56,088 nt of DNA from the NCBI GenBank assembly GCA_002448445.1, contig DJYC01000005.1, positions 1 through 56,088 of the forward strand. The letters are read 5' to 3'. Numbering within the stretch: position 1 is the stretch's first letter; every line of letters begins with the position of its first letter. Position numbers and translations under genes: made by a program. The DNA comes from Treponema sp. UBA6988 (GTDB taxonomy: Bacteria; Spirochaetota; Spirochaetia; Treponematales; Treponemataceae). This document shows, piece after piece, positions 33,401 to 42,453 of the stretch. Under the pieces are notes generated by a model, which did not search any database, was not told where the DNA came from, and worked only from the letters and a program-made list of their open reading frames with translations.

Positions 33401-34147
33401 CTAATAATCCTTGCTGGTGCAAAGCTTTAACAAAGCCTGCACTTCCTTCTGGGTAAGGTCGCGGAACTGGCCAGCTTGCAGGCCTTCTATGCCCACGCAA
33501 CCAATCCTGATTCTTGTTAGCGCCTTTATACCGATTTCCCTGGATTCAAAAACACGGCGGATTTCGCGGTTCTTTCCTTCCACAAGGACAATCCTCATTC
33601 TGCGGGCATTAAGCTCTTCTGCTTCCTTGCAGCGGTAGAATACACCGTCAATGCGTATGCCGTCCATAAAGTCGTCGGCAAGGCTTCTTGGCAAGGGTAG
33701 GCTTGTGTCCACAATGTATTCCTTTTCCAGTTCCGCAGACGGATGGGAAAGCTTGGCGGCAAAATTTCCGTCGTTTGTGAATATTATAAGCCCGCAGGAG
33801 AACATGTCCAGACGGCCAACGTTATACAGACGCTCGCTGTAGGCATCCTTCAGCAAATCGGACGCAACGGGGCGGCCCTTTTCGTCGGCAAGGGAACAGA
33901 CATAACCGGCAGGCTTATTCAAAAGGACGTAGCGCATGGCAGTCTCCAGCCTAATCTCTTTGCCGTCCACGCACACCTTGTCTTTTTTGCCAACCTTAGT
34001 GCCAAGTTCCGTTACGGTAAGGCCATTAACAGAACCCCTCCCTGCCAGTATAATCTGCTCGCTGGCCCTGCGGCTTGCAACGCCAGCCTTTGCCATGTAA
34101 TGCTGAAGACGGTATGAATCTTTCTCTTTTTCTTCGTTAACGGGCAA
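33401..34147 (-). CDS. Pseudouridine synthase, RsuA/RluB family
   Basis: About 248 residues: an S4 RNA-binding domain (YRLQHYMAKAGVASRRASEQ) and the catalytic part with VLLNKPAGYVCS and GRLDMFSCGLIIFTND, whose Asp is the nucleophile. It makes pseudouridine in rRNA, RluB-type (23S) by resemblance and by its place after scpAB. An upstream frame reaches 34276, but a TTG at 34147 preceded by GAGAGG and overlapping the scpB stop by 11 bases is the better start, because the ATG at 34096 would cut the S4 domain. Confidence 0.9.
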   Translation of the reverse strand: MPVNEEKEKDSYRLQHYMAKAGVASRRASEQIILAGRGSVNGLTVTELGTKVGKKDKVCVDGKEIRLETAMRYVLLNKPAGYVCSLADEKGRPVASDLLKDAYSERLYNVGRLDMFSCGLIIFTNDGNFAAKLSHPSAELEKEYIVDTSLPLPRSLADDFMDGIRIDGVFYRCKEAEELNARRMRIVLVEGKNREIRRVFESREIGIKALTRIRIGCVGIEGLQAGQFRDLTQKEVQALLKLCTSKDY

Positions 34148-35009
34148 GTTCGAACCTCTCGCTTTCTTTTTCGTCCAGCTGCGGCAAATCCGCAATGCTC
34201 TGCAAATGGAAGAATTCAAGGAATTCGTTTGTAGTTCCATACAATACAGGCTTTCCTGGAATATCTTTCTTGCCAACTTCCTTTATGAATTTTCTGTCCA
34301 AAAGAAGGCGCATCATGTTGTCTGCATTGACGTGCCTTATGCTTTCTATCTCTGCGCGGGTAATGGGCTGGCTGTAGGCAATTATGGAAAGAGTCTCTAT
34401 TGCAGCCTTACTGAGCCTACCCTCGTTCTTCTTTCCGTACCTTTCCTTTACAAAGTCAAAACATTCCTTTTTTGGGGTAAGCATCCAGCCACCGATTATC
34501 TGGGAGACTTCTATGCCGGAATCCAGCTGGGTATACTTTTCCTTTAGGCGTCCAATGCACTCTTCCACGACATCCTGAGCAAGACGCGTTATCTTTGCAA
34601 GGTTTTCTACGGTCTGAGGCTCGCTTTCCAAAAAAAGAACCGTCTCTACAAGGGCCGTTTCCGTGTCAAGGTTGAGCTCGGCGTACTTTTGTTCCAGCGC
34701 TGCCCTTTCTTCCATGTCAAGGTTGTCATCGTCAACAATAACCTTGGTGGCTTCTTCGCTTTCCGCTTCTTCTACAGGAGCTTCAACAGATGAATCCTGC
34801 CCTTCAGCTTCAGAGGCTTCTGCCTTTTTGACAGGTTCTTCTGCCTCTGTTTCCTTAGCCACAACTTCATCTACAGTGGGAACAGAGTCCTTCTTCTTTT
34901 TAGATGATTTTTTCTGAGCGGGCTTTTGCTGCTCTTCTGTAGGAGTAGGCTCCGTCTTGTCTGAGGTCTGCTCCAAAGGCTCTTCTACGCTGCCTGCTTC
35001 TTCCTGCAT
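34137..35009 (-). CDS. scpB: Segregation and condensation protein ScpB
   Basis: 290 residues. The winged-helix ScpB core begins near residue 110 (LVETVLFLESEPQTVENLAK) and includes RLSKAAIETLSIIAYSQPIT with RAEIESIRHVNAD, the family signature. The first 100 or so residues are an acidic, Glu/Ala/Lys-rich disordered extension that most ScpB proteins lack. ScpB dimers bind ScpA and the Smc ring in chromosome segregation. GGAG precedes the ATG, which overlaps scpA by 25 bases. Confidence 0.92.
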   Translation of the reverse strand: MQEEAGSVEEPLEQTSDKTEPTPTEEQQKPAQKKSSKKKKDSVPTVDEVVAKETEAEEPVKKAEASEAEGQDSSVEAPVEEAESEEATKVIVDDDNLDMEERAALEQKYAELNLDTETALVETVLFLESEPQTVENLAKITRLAQDVVEECIGRLKEKYTQLDSGIEVSQIIGGWMLTPKKECFDFVKERYGKKNEGRLSKAAIETLSIIAYSQPITRAEIESIRHVNADNMMRLLLDRKFIKEVGKKDIPGKPVLYGTTNEFLEFFHLQSIADLPQLDEKESERFELAR

Positions 35010-35785
35010 ATTTTTATATCTCCAAACATTTTATTCTGCCAAATTTCCGCCATTCTGAATTTTACCGCCTCCAGTATGGCTATAAAGGCACAGATTACAT
35101 CCAGTTCATTTCCGTGGCGTGTAATCAAATCAGTAAACATACATTCGCCATTTTTGTCAAGAAGTTCATTCATGAGCGTAATCTTTTCGTTGGGAGAAAT
35201 GTCTTCGCTCATGTTCAAGATGCGCTCGTCATGGTTTACATTTGTAAGGTTGCGGAAAATCTTCTGCATGTCCTGCAAAAGGGCCCAGGTGTCCACCTTC
35301 TGCCACTGGGATTCGTCATTCTCGAATGGCAGCATGCGTTCTATCTTCTTGCGTTCAAAGCTCCACTCGCTCTGCTCTTCCTGCTCTTCCATAAGCTCTG
35401 AAAGCTTCTTGAAGCGCTGGTATTCGATGAGCTGCTCAACAAGCTCGGTGCGCGGGTCTTCCATGCTTTCATCGTCATCGTACTTTGCCTCCAGAGGGAG
35501 GAGAAAGCGGCTTTTTATTTCTACAAGCTTTGCAGCCCACAAATAGAATTCACTCAGGTCCTGAAGATTGGTTTCCACCGCGTAGTCCAGGTAATCAAGG
35601 AACTGTTCCGTTATTTCTGCAATCGGTATGTCATAGACATTTATCTTGTTTTCGCGGATAAGGCTCCAAAGCAAGTCAAGGGGACCTTCAAATTTACCGG
35701 CCGTAAACTTGTGCTTTTCTCCCCCAAAGGGTTTTGTCTCCCCGTTTTCCAATGCAACTTTATCCTGAACTGCGTTCCCTTCCAT
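34985..35785 (-). CDS. scpA: Segregation and condensation protein ScpA
   Basis: About 266 residues. The kleisin N-terminal motif FEGPLDLLWSLIRENKINVY followed by DIPIAEITEQFLDYLDY is clear, then AAKLVEIKSRFLLP; the C-terminal winged helix binding Smc ends with AFIAILEAVKFRMAEIWQ. It bridges Smc and ScpB. The ATG at 35785 is selected since GGGGGA lies six bases upstream, formed by the last codons of folK; the longer frame has no such support. Confidence 0.93.
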   Translation of the reverse strand: MEGNAVQDKVALENGETKPFGGEKHKFTAGKFEGPLDLLWSLIRENKINVYDIPIAEITEQFLDYLDYAVETNLQDLSEFYLWAAKLVEIKSRFLLPLEAKYDDDESMEDPRTELVEQLIEYQRFKKLSELMEEQEEQSEWSFERKKIERMLPFENDESQWQKVDTWALLQDMQKIFRNLTNVNHDERILNMSEDISPNEKITLMNELLDKNGECMFTDLITRHGNELDVICAFIAILEAVKFRMAEIWQNKMFGDIKICRKKQAA

Positions 35786-35789
35786 CAAT

Positions 35790-36365
35790 TTATCCCCCGT
35801 ACGCATTTTCAATATTGCCGTCAGACACGCAGTTTAGCAAATCACAGAATTCTTTTGAATCCATGATTTTTTCAATCTGCTGCCCGTCCTGAACAGCGGC
35901 TTCCAGCTTTTTTTTGTAAAAATCCGGAGAGCCTACTGTTACATCGGCATTTTGGGGCAAAAGTTCAAGCAGGGGTGCAAGGACGAAAGCCCTTTCCGTC
36001 AGCCGCTCATGGGGAACCGTAAGCCTAGGCGATGATATTTTCTCTTTGCCGAAGAGCTCTATGTCTATGTCCAGAGGCCTGGGACCGTTGCGGATTTCTT
36101 TTGACCTGTCGCGGCCCCACATTGCTTCTATGGAATGAATTTCTTCAAGCAGGCTAAAGGCATCCTTATTGTAGAAACCAGAAACCGCCATGTTGAAAAA
36201 TTCTTTCTGCTCAAGATAGTACATGGGCGCACTTTTGTACAGAGAGGAAATTTTCATGTCTTCCAAAATGTCCGCAAGCTGGGTACAAGCATTTGCGAGC
36301 AACTCTACAGAAGAAAGATGCCCGTAATAAGTGTTTGACCCAAGGCCCAGCACCACATAAGTCAT
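35790..36365 (-). CDS. folK: Hydroxymethyldihydropterin pyrophosphokinase
   Basis: A 191-residue HPPK of folate synthesis, transferring pyrophosphate from ATP to 6-hydroxymethyl-dihydropterin. Seen: VVLGLGSNTYYG, the pterin loop SPMYYLEQKEFFN-like APMYYLEQKEFFN, the metal motif NGPRPLDIDIELFG with two Asp, and VPHERLTERAFVLAPL. The start overlaps the recA stop by one base. The C-terminal 40 residues are longer than in E. coli FolK. No other folate gene lies in the window. Confidence 0.92.
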   Translation of the reverse strand: MTYVVLGLGSNTYYGHLSSVELLANACTQLADILEDMKISSLYKSAPMYYLEQKEFFNMAVSGFYNKDAFSLLEEIHSIEAMWGRDRSKEIRNGPRPLDIDIELFGKEKISSPRLTVPHERLTERAFVLAPLLELLPQNADVTVGSPDFYKKKLEAAVQDGQQIEKIMDSKEFCDLLNCVSDGNIENAYGG

Positions 36366-37681
36366 TAGAAAAGCTCCTCCGGTGTAGGCTTGTCTTCGGA
36401 TGCAGCCATTGCCAGGGACTGAACACTGGATTCAGCCTTTGCAGCTGCCTTACCCCTGGTCTTTGCCTTTGTGCCTTCTGCCGCAGCACTAGCGGATGGA
36501 GCAGCCTGTGGAGCAGAAGCCTCAGCCGTCTGACCGGAAGCTTCTTCCTTTTGGGCATTTGGAACACCAACCCCCTTTGCCTTCATCTGCTTTTCGTACT
36601 CACGGATCTGGTCTTCTGTTACAACCTCACCTTCTTTTGTACGCAGAACTTGACCGGGGAAAATCTTTTCGCGAAGGGTATGCTCAAGCTCTATGCGGTA
36701 GTCGGTGTTGTTTTCTATGTAAGCCACGGCATTTTCCTTACCCTGACCAACTTTTTCGTCTCCGCGGGTATACCATGCGCCCCTCTTGTCTATAAGGCCG
36801 TGCTTTACCGCTGAATCCAAAAGGGATGCGCTTGCGTTGACGCCGCGTCCAAAGTAGATGTCAAGCTCCACTTTGCGGAATGGAGGCGCAACCTTGTTCT
36901 TTACGACTTTTACGCGAACACGGTTACCAAGAGCCTCTTCATCACCCTTACCGTCGATTGTCTCTATTCTGCGGATTTCCAGGCGCACTGATGAATAGAA
37001 CTTGAGCGCGTTTCCACCGGTAGTTGTTTCCGGATTACCGAACATAACACCGATTTTCATGCGGATCTGGTTTATGAATACAACCGTACACTTGCTCTTT
37101 CCAACAATAGCCGTAAGTTTGCGCAAGGCCTGGCTCATAAGGCGTGCCTGAAGACCCATTACTGAATCTCCCATCTCGCCTTCTATTTCCTTCTGGGGAG
37201 TAAGGGCAGCAACTGAGTCTATTACGATTATGTCCACCGCACCGCTACGGACAAGGTTTTCGCAGATTTCAAGGGCCTGCTCGCCTGTGTCCGGCTGTGA
37301 AACCCAAAGCTCGTCTATGTTTACGCCAAGGTTCTTTGCATAGATTGGGTCAAGGGCATGTTCCGCATCAATAAAAGCCGCAATCCCCCCCAGTTTCTGT
37401 GCCTCTGCAACGGCATGAAGGGCAAGAGTCGTCTTACCGGAGCTTTCAGGGCCGTACATTTCTATGATTCTGCCGCGCGGATAACCGCCAACGCCCAAAG
37501 CTTCGTCCAGCAGGATGGAACCGGATGGTATTACGTCCACGCTGGTCATGTCCGTCTGTGTGCCAAGCTTCATGAGTGAGCCTGAACCGAACTGTTTTTC
37601 TATCTGAAGCCTTGCGGCCTCCAATGCCTTAAGTTTGTCCGCCATTTCCGCAGGCATCTTTTCTTCCGCAGCCTTTGCCAA
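36365..37681 (-). CDS. recA: Recombinase RecA
   Basis: 438 residues. Walker A GPESSGKTTLALHAVAEAQ, the Asp of Walker B in VDIIVIDSVAALTP, loop L1 EMGDSVMGLQARLMSQALRK and loop L2 region IGVMFGNPETTTGGNALKFY are canonical. RecA coats single-stranded DNA and drives strand exchange and the SOS response. The Ala/Lys-rich tail of roughly 90 residues beyond the usual core is long. GGAGG stands before the start. No LexA-type palindrome is obvious upstream; a TATAGT box at 37740-37735 is the best -10 candidate. First gene of the recA-to-lipoprotein run. Confidence 0.97.
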   Translation of the reverse strand: MAKAAEEKMPAEMADKLKALEAARLQIEKQFGSGSLMKLGTQTDMTSVDVIPSGSILLDEALGVGGYPRGRIIEMYGPESSGKTTLALHAVAEAQKLGGIAAFIDAEHALDPIYAKNLGVNIDELWVSQPDTGEQALEICENLVRSGAVDIIVIDSVAALTPQKEIEGEMGDSVMGLQARLMSQALRKLTAIVGKSKCTVVFINQIRMKIGVMFGNPETTTGGNALKFYSSVRLEIRRIETIDGKGDEEALGNRVRVKVVKNKVAPPFRKVELDIYFGRGVNASASLLDSAVKHGLIDKRGAWYTRGDEKVGQGKENAVAYIENNTDYRIELEHTLREKIFPGQVLRTKEGEVVTEDQIREYEKQMKAKGVGVPNAQKEEASGQTAEASAPQAAPSASAAAEGTKAKTRGKAAAKAESSVQSLAMAASEDKPTPEELF

Positions 37682-37952
37682 TTTGTTTCCTCCAAGAAAT
37701 TAGTTTGCACGGCAAGTTTTTATTTTACCGTCCTACTATATATTTATCAAAAAAAGTACAGAAAGTGACTTGTTTACGTAATTTTTTTTGTAAATTTTTA
37801 TGAAAAATTCCTAAACAGGGATATTTTATCAAATTCAGGCAGAATATTCAAGCGGATTAAGACAGTTATGGAAACTAAGTGCAAATATAAAACAATCTTG
37901 AAAAGCATTATTCCAAAACACGGTATGCTTCCATTCCCGCCGGGAACCGTGT

Positions 37953-38021
37953 CGAAAATCCATGATGCGCGGTAATAGGTGTCTAACTCCCTACGGTCGT
38001 ACCGCGCAAAATGGATTTTCG
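37953..38021. repeat. Long imperfect hairpin upstream of recA
   Basis: CGAAAATCCAT (37953-37963) with ATGGATTTTCG (38011-38021) and GCGCGGTA (37967-37974) with TACCGCGC (38000-38007), separated by a symmetric 3+3 internal loop, total stem 19 bp, apical loop 25 bases. It is flanked by GGGAACCG and CGAACCCC words. The gap 37682-38282 otherwise holds the recA promoter region and copy R6; no gene is seen. Confidence 0.7.
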
Positions 38022-38125
38022 CCACGAACCCCGGCTCCATTCCAGCCTACCTACATTTTTATCACATAGATTCCGTTTGAAAACAGCACTTTGTTTACAC
38101 TCTGAAGGATAGTAGCAGATAAGAA

Positions 38126-38202
38126 CCTAGCCCCGATTGGAAGGGTTGCGCAGCAAGACCGCGAAAGCGGGCCGGAGCGTTAGCGGAGCCCTGGAAAGCG
38201 GG
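38126..38202 (+). repeat. GC-rich hairpin repeat, copy R6
   Basis: CCTAGCCCCGATTGGAAGGG, TTGC-GCA-GCAA, GACCGC-GAAA-GCGGGCC, GGAGCGTTAGCGGAGCC, CTGGAAAGCGGG. It aligns base for base with copy R3 (minus strand at 17206-17122) outside the hairpin arms. Confidence 0.78.
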
Positions 38203-38282
38203 TAATAAAGGACCTGCTTGCTTGCGTTTTAGCTGGAAGTAAAAAGAGGAAATACGCTCCAAAAAAGAAAAAAGAGTAAATT

Positions 38283-39461
38283 CTAGAGATTGAGCTTGCT
38301 TAAAAGTTCGTAAAGGTCGCTGTTTTTTATTGACTGGAAGACAACCCTGCCGTCCATGCAGAACTTTCCACCTTCGGGGCGCAGGCGTCCAAGGATTGCG
38401 ATTGGATTTTCCTCGTTTACGGAAGGCTGGGCGCTGTCAAAATTTACGGTAAGGTAGCCAAAGAACTTGTTGAACTCCTTGTTGTAGACCAAAAGCGTGC
38501 ATTTCCAGCTGCCGTCGGGCGAAGTTTCTATGTTTGCGATTTTTCCCACCCAGACTACGTAGCAGTCGCGGAAGAGGTTCTTTAGGCCACCGGTATTTTT
38601 GTCCACGACGTCTTCCCAGGAATAGTTGTCGCGCAAAGTGGAAAATTCCGGGTCGCGGTCGGCATGGGTCTTTGGATCCTTAAAGAGCTGCTCCTTTAGG
38701 TTTGAGGCCTTTACCTTTATGGAAGATGATGCGTTGCTGTAGGTAAGGCGGTTTATTTCTACGAGGGCTGCATTTTCGCGCTTTGCCTTAAAGAGCTTTA
38801 TTGCGTCTTCGTAGCTTTTGTTTATCTGTTTGTCGTCCAAGATGTAGTCGTCTACGTAGCTTCCGCCAAGGTCATCCTGAACTGCATTCTTTTGCTCGTC
38901 GCTTGTAAGGGCTATGGGGTCAAAGTCGTCTGTTGCGGGGGTCTTTTTTGAAGAGGTGACGCTGCATGTTACTATACATATAGAAGCCACAATTCCCGCT
39001 AGAAGTCCCAAGAGCACGCAGTTTCTTACCAAGTCGGGGTTGAATCCCAGAGGCGGGTAATAGTTTTTAATTTCGCCAGTGTCTTTTAGCTTGCAGATGT
39101 CCGTATAGTCTTTGACGGTCCTGATGAATTCCATTGCGGCACGGGCTGTCTCGTTGCCTGGGGAAATGTTGAGGACTTCCATGTAGTATTCAATGGCCCT
39201 TTCCGTGGCTCCCCGGCGAAGGAAGATTACGGCCTGCCCCAAAAGGAGCTCCGTGTTCTGAATTTTTATTTCGCGCGCAAGGTCATAGTATTTTACAGCA
39301 TTGCCCTCGTCCCCTACATACAGGCAGGATGTGCCGAGTGCAAGATAAAATTCAAAGCTTCCCTTATAGTTTGCAGAATGTGATTCCAAAAGGGTTATGG
39401 CATAGTGGAATTTCCGCCTGCGCATAAGAGTCCTTGCTTCGTCCAAAACGGTGCGCTTCAT
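38283..39461 (-). CDS. TPR protein with one membrane helix
   Basis: 392 residues. The N-terminal 120 residues are cytoplasmic tetratricopeptide units (RRKFHYAITLLESHSANYKG, GNAVKYYDLAREIKIQNTEL, AIEYYMEVLNISPGNETARA). A membrane helix follows near 150-170 (NCVLLGLLAGIVASICIVTC), and a C-terminal part outside has a strand-rich domain (WVGKIANIETSPDGSWKCTL, NPIAILGRLRPEGGKFCMDG). Conserved-looking in gene neighbourhood but without named function. It follows the 475-residue secreted protein by two bases. An assembly role in the periplasm or flagellar region is possible but unsupported. Confidence 0.72.
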   Translation of the reverse strand: MKRTVLDEARTLMRRRKFHYAITLLESHSANYKGSFEFYLALGTSCLYVGDEGNAVKYYDLAREIKIQNTELLLGQAVIFLRRGATERAIEYYMEVLNISPGNETARAAMEFIRTVKDYTDICKLKDTGEIKNYYPPLGFNPDLVRNCVLLGLLAGIVASICIVTCSVTSSKKTPATDDFDPIALTSDEQKNAVQDDLGGSYVDDYILDDKQINKSYEDAIKLFKAKRENAALVEINRLTYSNASSSIKVKASNLKEQLFKDPKTHADRDPEFSTLRDNYSWEDVVDKNTGGLKNLFRDCYVVWVGKIANIETSPDGSWKCTLLVYNKEFNKFFGYLTVNFDSAQPSVNEENPIAILGRLRPEGGKFCMDGRVVFQSIKNSDLYELLSKLNL

Positions 39462-39463
39462 TA

Positions 39464-40891
39464 TTAATTCATACTCCGGATTTTTTCTAAAATTGCGTCC
39501 AACTCCTTATTTAAACGATTTAACTCTTCTTGGTCAATAAGTTCGCTGTCATTTTCCAGCGATTTTATGTAGTTGATGAGGTTATGGATGTATTTTGTGT
39601 CCAGCTGTTCCTCGGTTATGACGATTGGCTCGTCTTTTGCCTTTGATTTTGAGGATGAATTTGAGGACGATTTTGCATTTTGTGCGGCTTTTGCCTCTTT
39701 TGAATTCTTTGTGGCGTTGGCGCTTTCCAAAGAAGCATTTTCTGCGGATGTTTTGCTTGCTTCTGCATAACCGTCTGCGTCCAAACCTTCTTCGTCTTCC
39801 TCTTCTTCTTCATAGTAAGAGGCTATGTTGGGCATTCCAACCCACCACTTTGCTCCAAGAGCGTCTTTGCGTGGTTTCTTGACCTTTTTTTCCTCTTCCA
39901 CACCGGCAAAGAGGTATGAGAAGTCCTTTGGTTCACATTCATGAAGGACAGTGCGTCCCTCTTCCAGTGCTGAAAGGAATTCGTCTCCGGCTGGAGCTTC
40001 TGAGTCTGTTCCAACGGAAATATAGAAGGTTATTACCTTTGAATCGTTCTTTTCCAGCTGAATTTCCGGCCAGTTTACGCAAAGGGCTGAATTGTTGTAG
40101 GAAAGGACAGAGTTAAAGCTTCTTGAAGTCTTTACGGATGGAACCCATGAATTTTTAGAAAGTGTGTCCTTGTTGGAAAGGGTTACCTCGTGCGTAGGGT
40201 TAATTCCCTTGCCCTTGAGCAAAAACTGCACGGATGTCTCGCCGTTTGTAGAACAAATCCATTTTTCTTCATTCATTGAGTCAAACTGCACTTCCTTGTC
40301 TATCTGGTCGTTTGTAGCCGTAATAAAATGATTTCCTGATGGCTCCCCCAAGACGGTGTCGAACATGCCCTTAAGGCTAAAGGTCTGCTTCTTCTTTCCA
40401 AGGTTAACAAGGTAGGCGCTTACACGAAGAACGTCTGCCACTGTGGAAGACGAATCTGACGGCATAAAAGTAAAGTCTATTACGACAATTCCCTGCTTCT
40501 TTATTGTATAGGAAAGCTGTGCACCGTAGGGGGTTCTGCGCGACTGGCACACAACGCCGGACTCACGGTTAAGGTTGTACTCGTGCTTTCCGATTCTTAC
40601 GCCAAAATGGTTTGAGCTGAACGAATCGTATGCAGACAAAAGGGGTATTTCGCTTCCCTTTTCGTTTATGGCATAGATGCAGAATGAACCTGTTCCCTGT
40701 TTTACAGAAAGCTTTAGCTTGCCTTCAGAAACTGAAAAAGACGAGTCTTTTTTGTAGGCCCAGCCGGTGTAGTCGTCCACGTTGTAGCTTGCTTCATCCT
40801 TTGCAAATAGGGAAAAAGGCAGTGCAAGGAGGATAAGTGGCAGCATTACGCGTCTTGCGAGCGGTTTTCTAAAGAAAGTTGCAATTTTCAT
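39464..40891 (-). CDS. Secreted protein with acidic linker, 475 aa
   Basis: A signal peptide (MKIATFFRKPLARRVMLPLI onwards, cleavage near LFAKDE), then a beta-rich domain of about 310 residues (TGSFCIYAINEKGSEIPLL, NHFGVRIGKHEYNLNRESG), then a low-complexity linker with YYEEEEEDEEGLDAD and Ser/Lys/Ala repeats, and a final coiled coil (YIHNLINYIKSLENDSELID). The start at 40891 has GGAG formed by the end of the upstream gene. Probably a periplasmic structural or scaffolding protein, working with its TPR neighbours; no family recognised. Confidence 0.68.
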   Translation of the reverse strand: MKIATFFRKPLARRVMLPLILLALPFSLFAKDEASYNVDDYTGWAYKKDSSFSVSEGKLKLSVKQGTGSFCIYAINEKGSEIPLLSAYDSFSSNHFGVRIGKHEYNLNRESGVVCQSRRTPYGAQLSYTIKKQGIVVIDFTFMPSDSSSTVADVLRVSAYLVNLGKKKQTFSLKGMFDTVLGEPSGNHFITATNDQIDKEVQFDSMNEEKWICSTNGETSVQFLLKGKGINPTHEVTLSNKDTLSKNSWVPSVKTSRSFNSVLSYNNSALCVNWPEIQLEKNDSKVITFYISVGTDSEAPAGDEFLSALEEGRTVLHECEPKDFSYLFAGVEEEKKVKKPRKDALGAKWWVGMPNIASYYEEEEEDEEGLDADGYAEASKTSAENASLESANATKNSKEAKAAQNAKSSSNSSSKSKAKDEPIVITEEQLDTKYIHNLINYIKSLENDSELIDQEELNRLNKELDAILEKIRSMN

Positions 40892-40895
40892 AGGT

Positions 40896-41828
40896 CTACT
40901 CCGGGCGCTTCTGGCTTTCTGATTCCTTTCTTTCAAGGACTCTTTCTAGGAATGCAGCCTTTGCCTTTAATGCCGCAAGGTCTTCGTCCGCAACACCCTT
41001 GTTGCTATAAGGGTCGTTTCCGTATGTCTGGTCGCGTGACTGTCTTGCCTCAAGTTCACTCTTGGAAGACTGGCTTTCCAGTTCCTTTATCCTTTTTTGG
41101 GCGTCACCAAGCTGGCTTCTAAGGCCTATCATGTCCTGGGTCTGGTATTCCCTAAGTTGGCGCTCGTAGTTTTCCCTTGAACTAAGGAATTCCTCTCCTG
41201 TCATCTTTAAAAGATACATGAGTTTTTCTTCCCTGCCGTACTGCTTTATCTCTTCCAGGCGAAATTTTGCGTCTGGAACCTTTGCATCAGTTGGGAATTC
41301 ATTTACCACGCGCTCGTAAAGAGGTTCAGCCGTGGCATAGTCGCAGTCTTCGTAGAAACATTCCGCTATCCAATAAAGGGCGGATGCAAACATGGGATCG
41401 TTTGGATTGTTGTGGCAGAAGTCGCTAAGCACAAGAACCGCACTGTCGTTTCTGGAAAGGTAGTGGAGCCCCCTGCCCTTCTGGTACTGGACGGCGGTGC
41501 AAAGCGGATCATCCTTAAAATCTGCAAGGAATTTGTCGCAGTCGTTTACCGCAGCGGAAAATTCTCCCGCATACATTTCGCTCATGATGAGCATGTACCA
41601 GGTGTTGGCAGTAGAATAAGCCGGGACAGAAACAGCCTGCCTTAGGAAGACGATGGAACTTGCCCAGTCCTTTATCCTAAAGGCTTCAAGTCCCTGTTCC
41701 CTTGATTCTATTTTATTGTTGGCAAATGCATTGCCCTCAAAAGTGCCATCTGCTGCCGGTAATGGCGCATGCAAGCAAGCAAAAAGCGCTACGGCCGCGA
41801 AAGTCCTGATGGTATTTGTCTTTCCCAT
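40896..41828 (-). CDS. Secreted TPR protein, YbgF/CpoB-like layout
   Basis: 310 residues with a signal peptide (FAAVALFACLHAPLPAADG). The middle has tetratricopeptide units (RDSAVLVLSDFCHNNPNDPM-type, AEPLYERVVNEFPTDAKVPD), and the C-terminal part is a coiled coil (LRSQLGDAQKRIKELESQSS, AALKAKAAFLERVLERKESE). CpoB/YbgF has the same elements in the opposite order, so this is an analogue at best. The start lies 40 bases inside rpe, with GGGGGA six bases before it. Confidence 0.72.
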   Translation of the reverse strand: MGKTNTIRTFAAVALFACLHAPLPAADGTFEGNAFANNKIESREQGLEAFRIKDWASSIVFLRQAVSVPAYSTANTWYMLIMSEMYAGEFSAAVNDCDKFLADFKDDPLCTAVQYQKGRGLHYLSRNDSAVLVLSDFCHNNPNDPMFASALYWIAECFYEDCDYATAEPLYERVVNEFPTDAKVPDAKFRLEEIKQYGREEKLMYLLKMTGEEFLSSRENYERQLREYQTQDMIGLRSQLGDAQKRIKELESQSSKSELEARQSRDQTYGNDPYSNKGVADEDLAALKAKAAFLERVLERKESESQKRPE

Positions 41829-42448
41829 TTTAATTCCCCCGAAAAAAACGAGGAGCCGGAAACGACAATGTCTGTTCCCGCTTCCAAAACCGAATTTACA
41901 GTGGACGGATTTATGCCTCCGTCTACGGAAATAAGGAATTTATACCCCTTCTCCCTTTGTATATCGGCAAGAGCGCGAACTTTTTGAACCGTATATGGAA
42001 TAAGTTTTTGTCCCCCAAAACCGGGATTTACCGTCATAACAAGCACGAGGTCTGCAAAAGGCAGCAAATGCTCCATTACGCCAATGGGAGTGGCTGGGCA
42101 AATTGCAATTCCGGCCTTTTTTCCTGCTTTGTGGATTAAATCTAGGCACAAATCGGCATGGTTTGTGGCTTCCATGTGGAAGGTAACGTAGTCGGCTCCC
42201 GCATCTATAAAGGAAGGAATGCTCTGTTCTGGCTTTTCCACCATAAGATGAACGTCGAAGGGCAGCTTTGTGCACTTTCTTATTGAAGTAATTACCGGCT
42301 GCCCATAGGAAACCGGAGGAACAAAATGGCCGTCCATAACGTCAATGTGGACGAGAGAACCGCCATTCTGCTCAATTTTAAGGAGTTCCCCTCCCAGATT
42401 GGCAAAATCCGCAGAAAGGAGGGATGGAGATAGCATAACGTTTTTCAT
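41789..42448 (-). CDS. rpe: Ribulose-phosphate 3-epimerase
   Basis: A 219-residue TIM barrel interconverting ribulose-5-P and xylulose-5-P in the pentose phosphate pathway. All landmarks are present: LSPSLLSADFANLGGEL, HIDVMDGHFVPP (metal His and catalytic Asp), PFDVHLMVEKPE, VMTVNPGFGGQKLI and SVDGGINPSTV with the second Asp. Length is normal. Its last 40 bases are also the first 40 of the following TPR gene in another frame, an unusually long overlap. Confidence 0.96.
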   Translation of the reverse strand: MKNVMLSPSLLSADFANLGGELLKIEQNGGSLVHIDVMDGHFVPPVSYGQPVITSIRKCTKLPFDVHLMVEKPEQSIPSFIDAGADYVTFHMEATNHADLCLDLIHKAGKKAGIAICPATPIGVMEHLLPFADLVLVMTVNPGFGGQKLIPYTVQKVRALADIQREKGYKFLISVDGGINPSTVNSVLEAGTDIVVSGSSFFSGELKWERQIPSGLSRP

Positions 42449-42453
42449 TCTAA

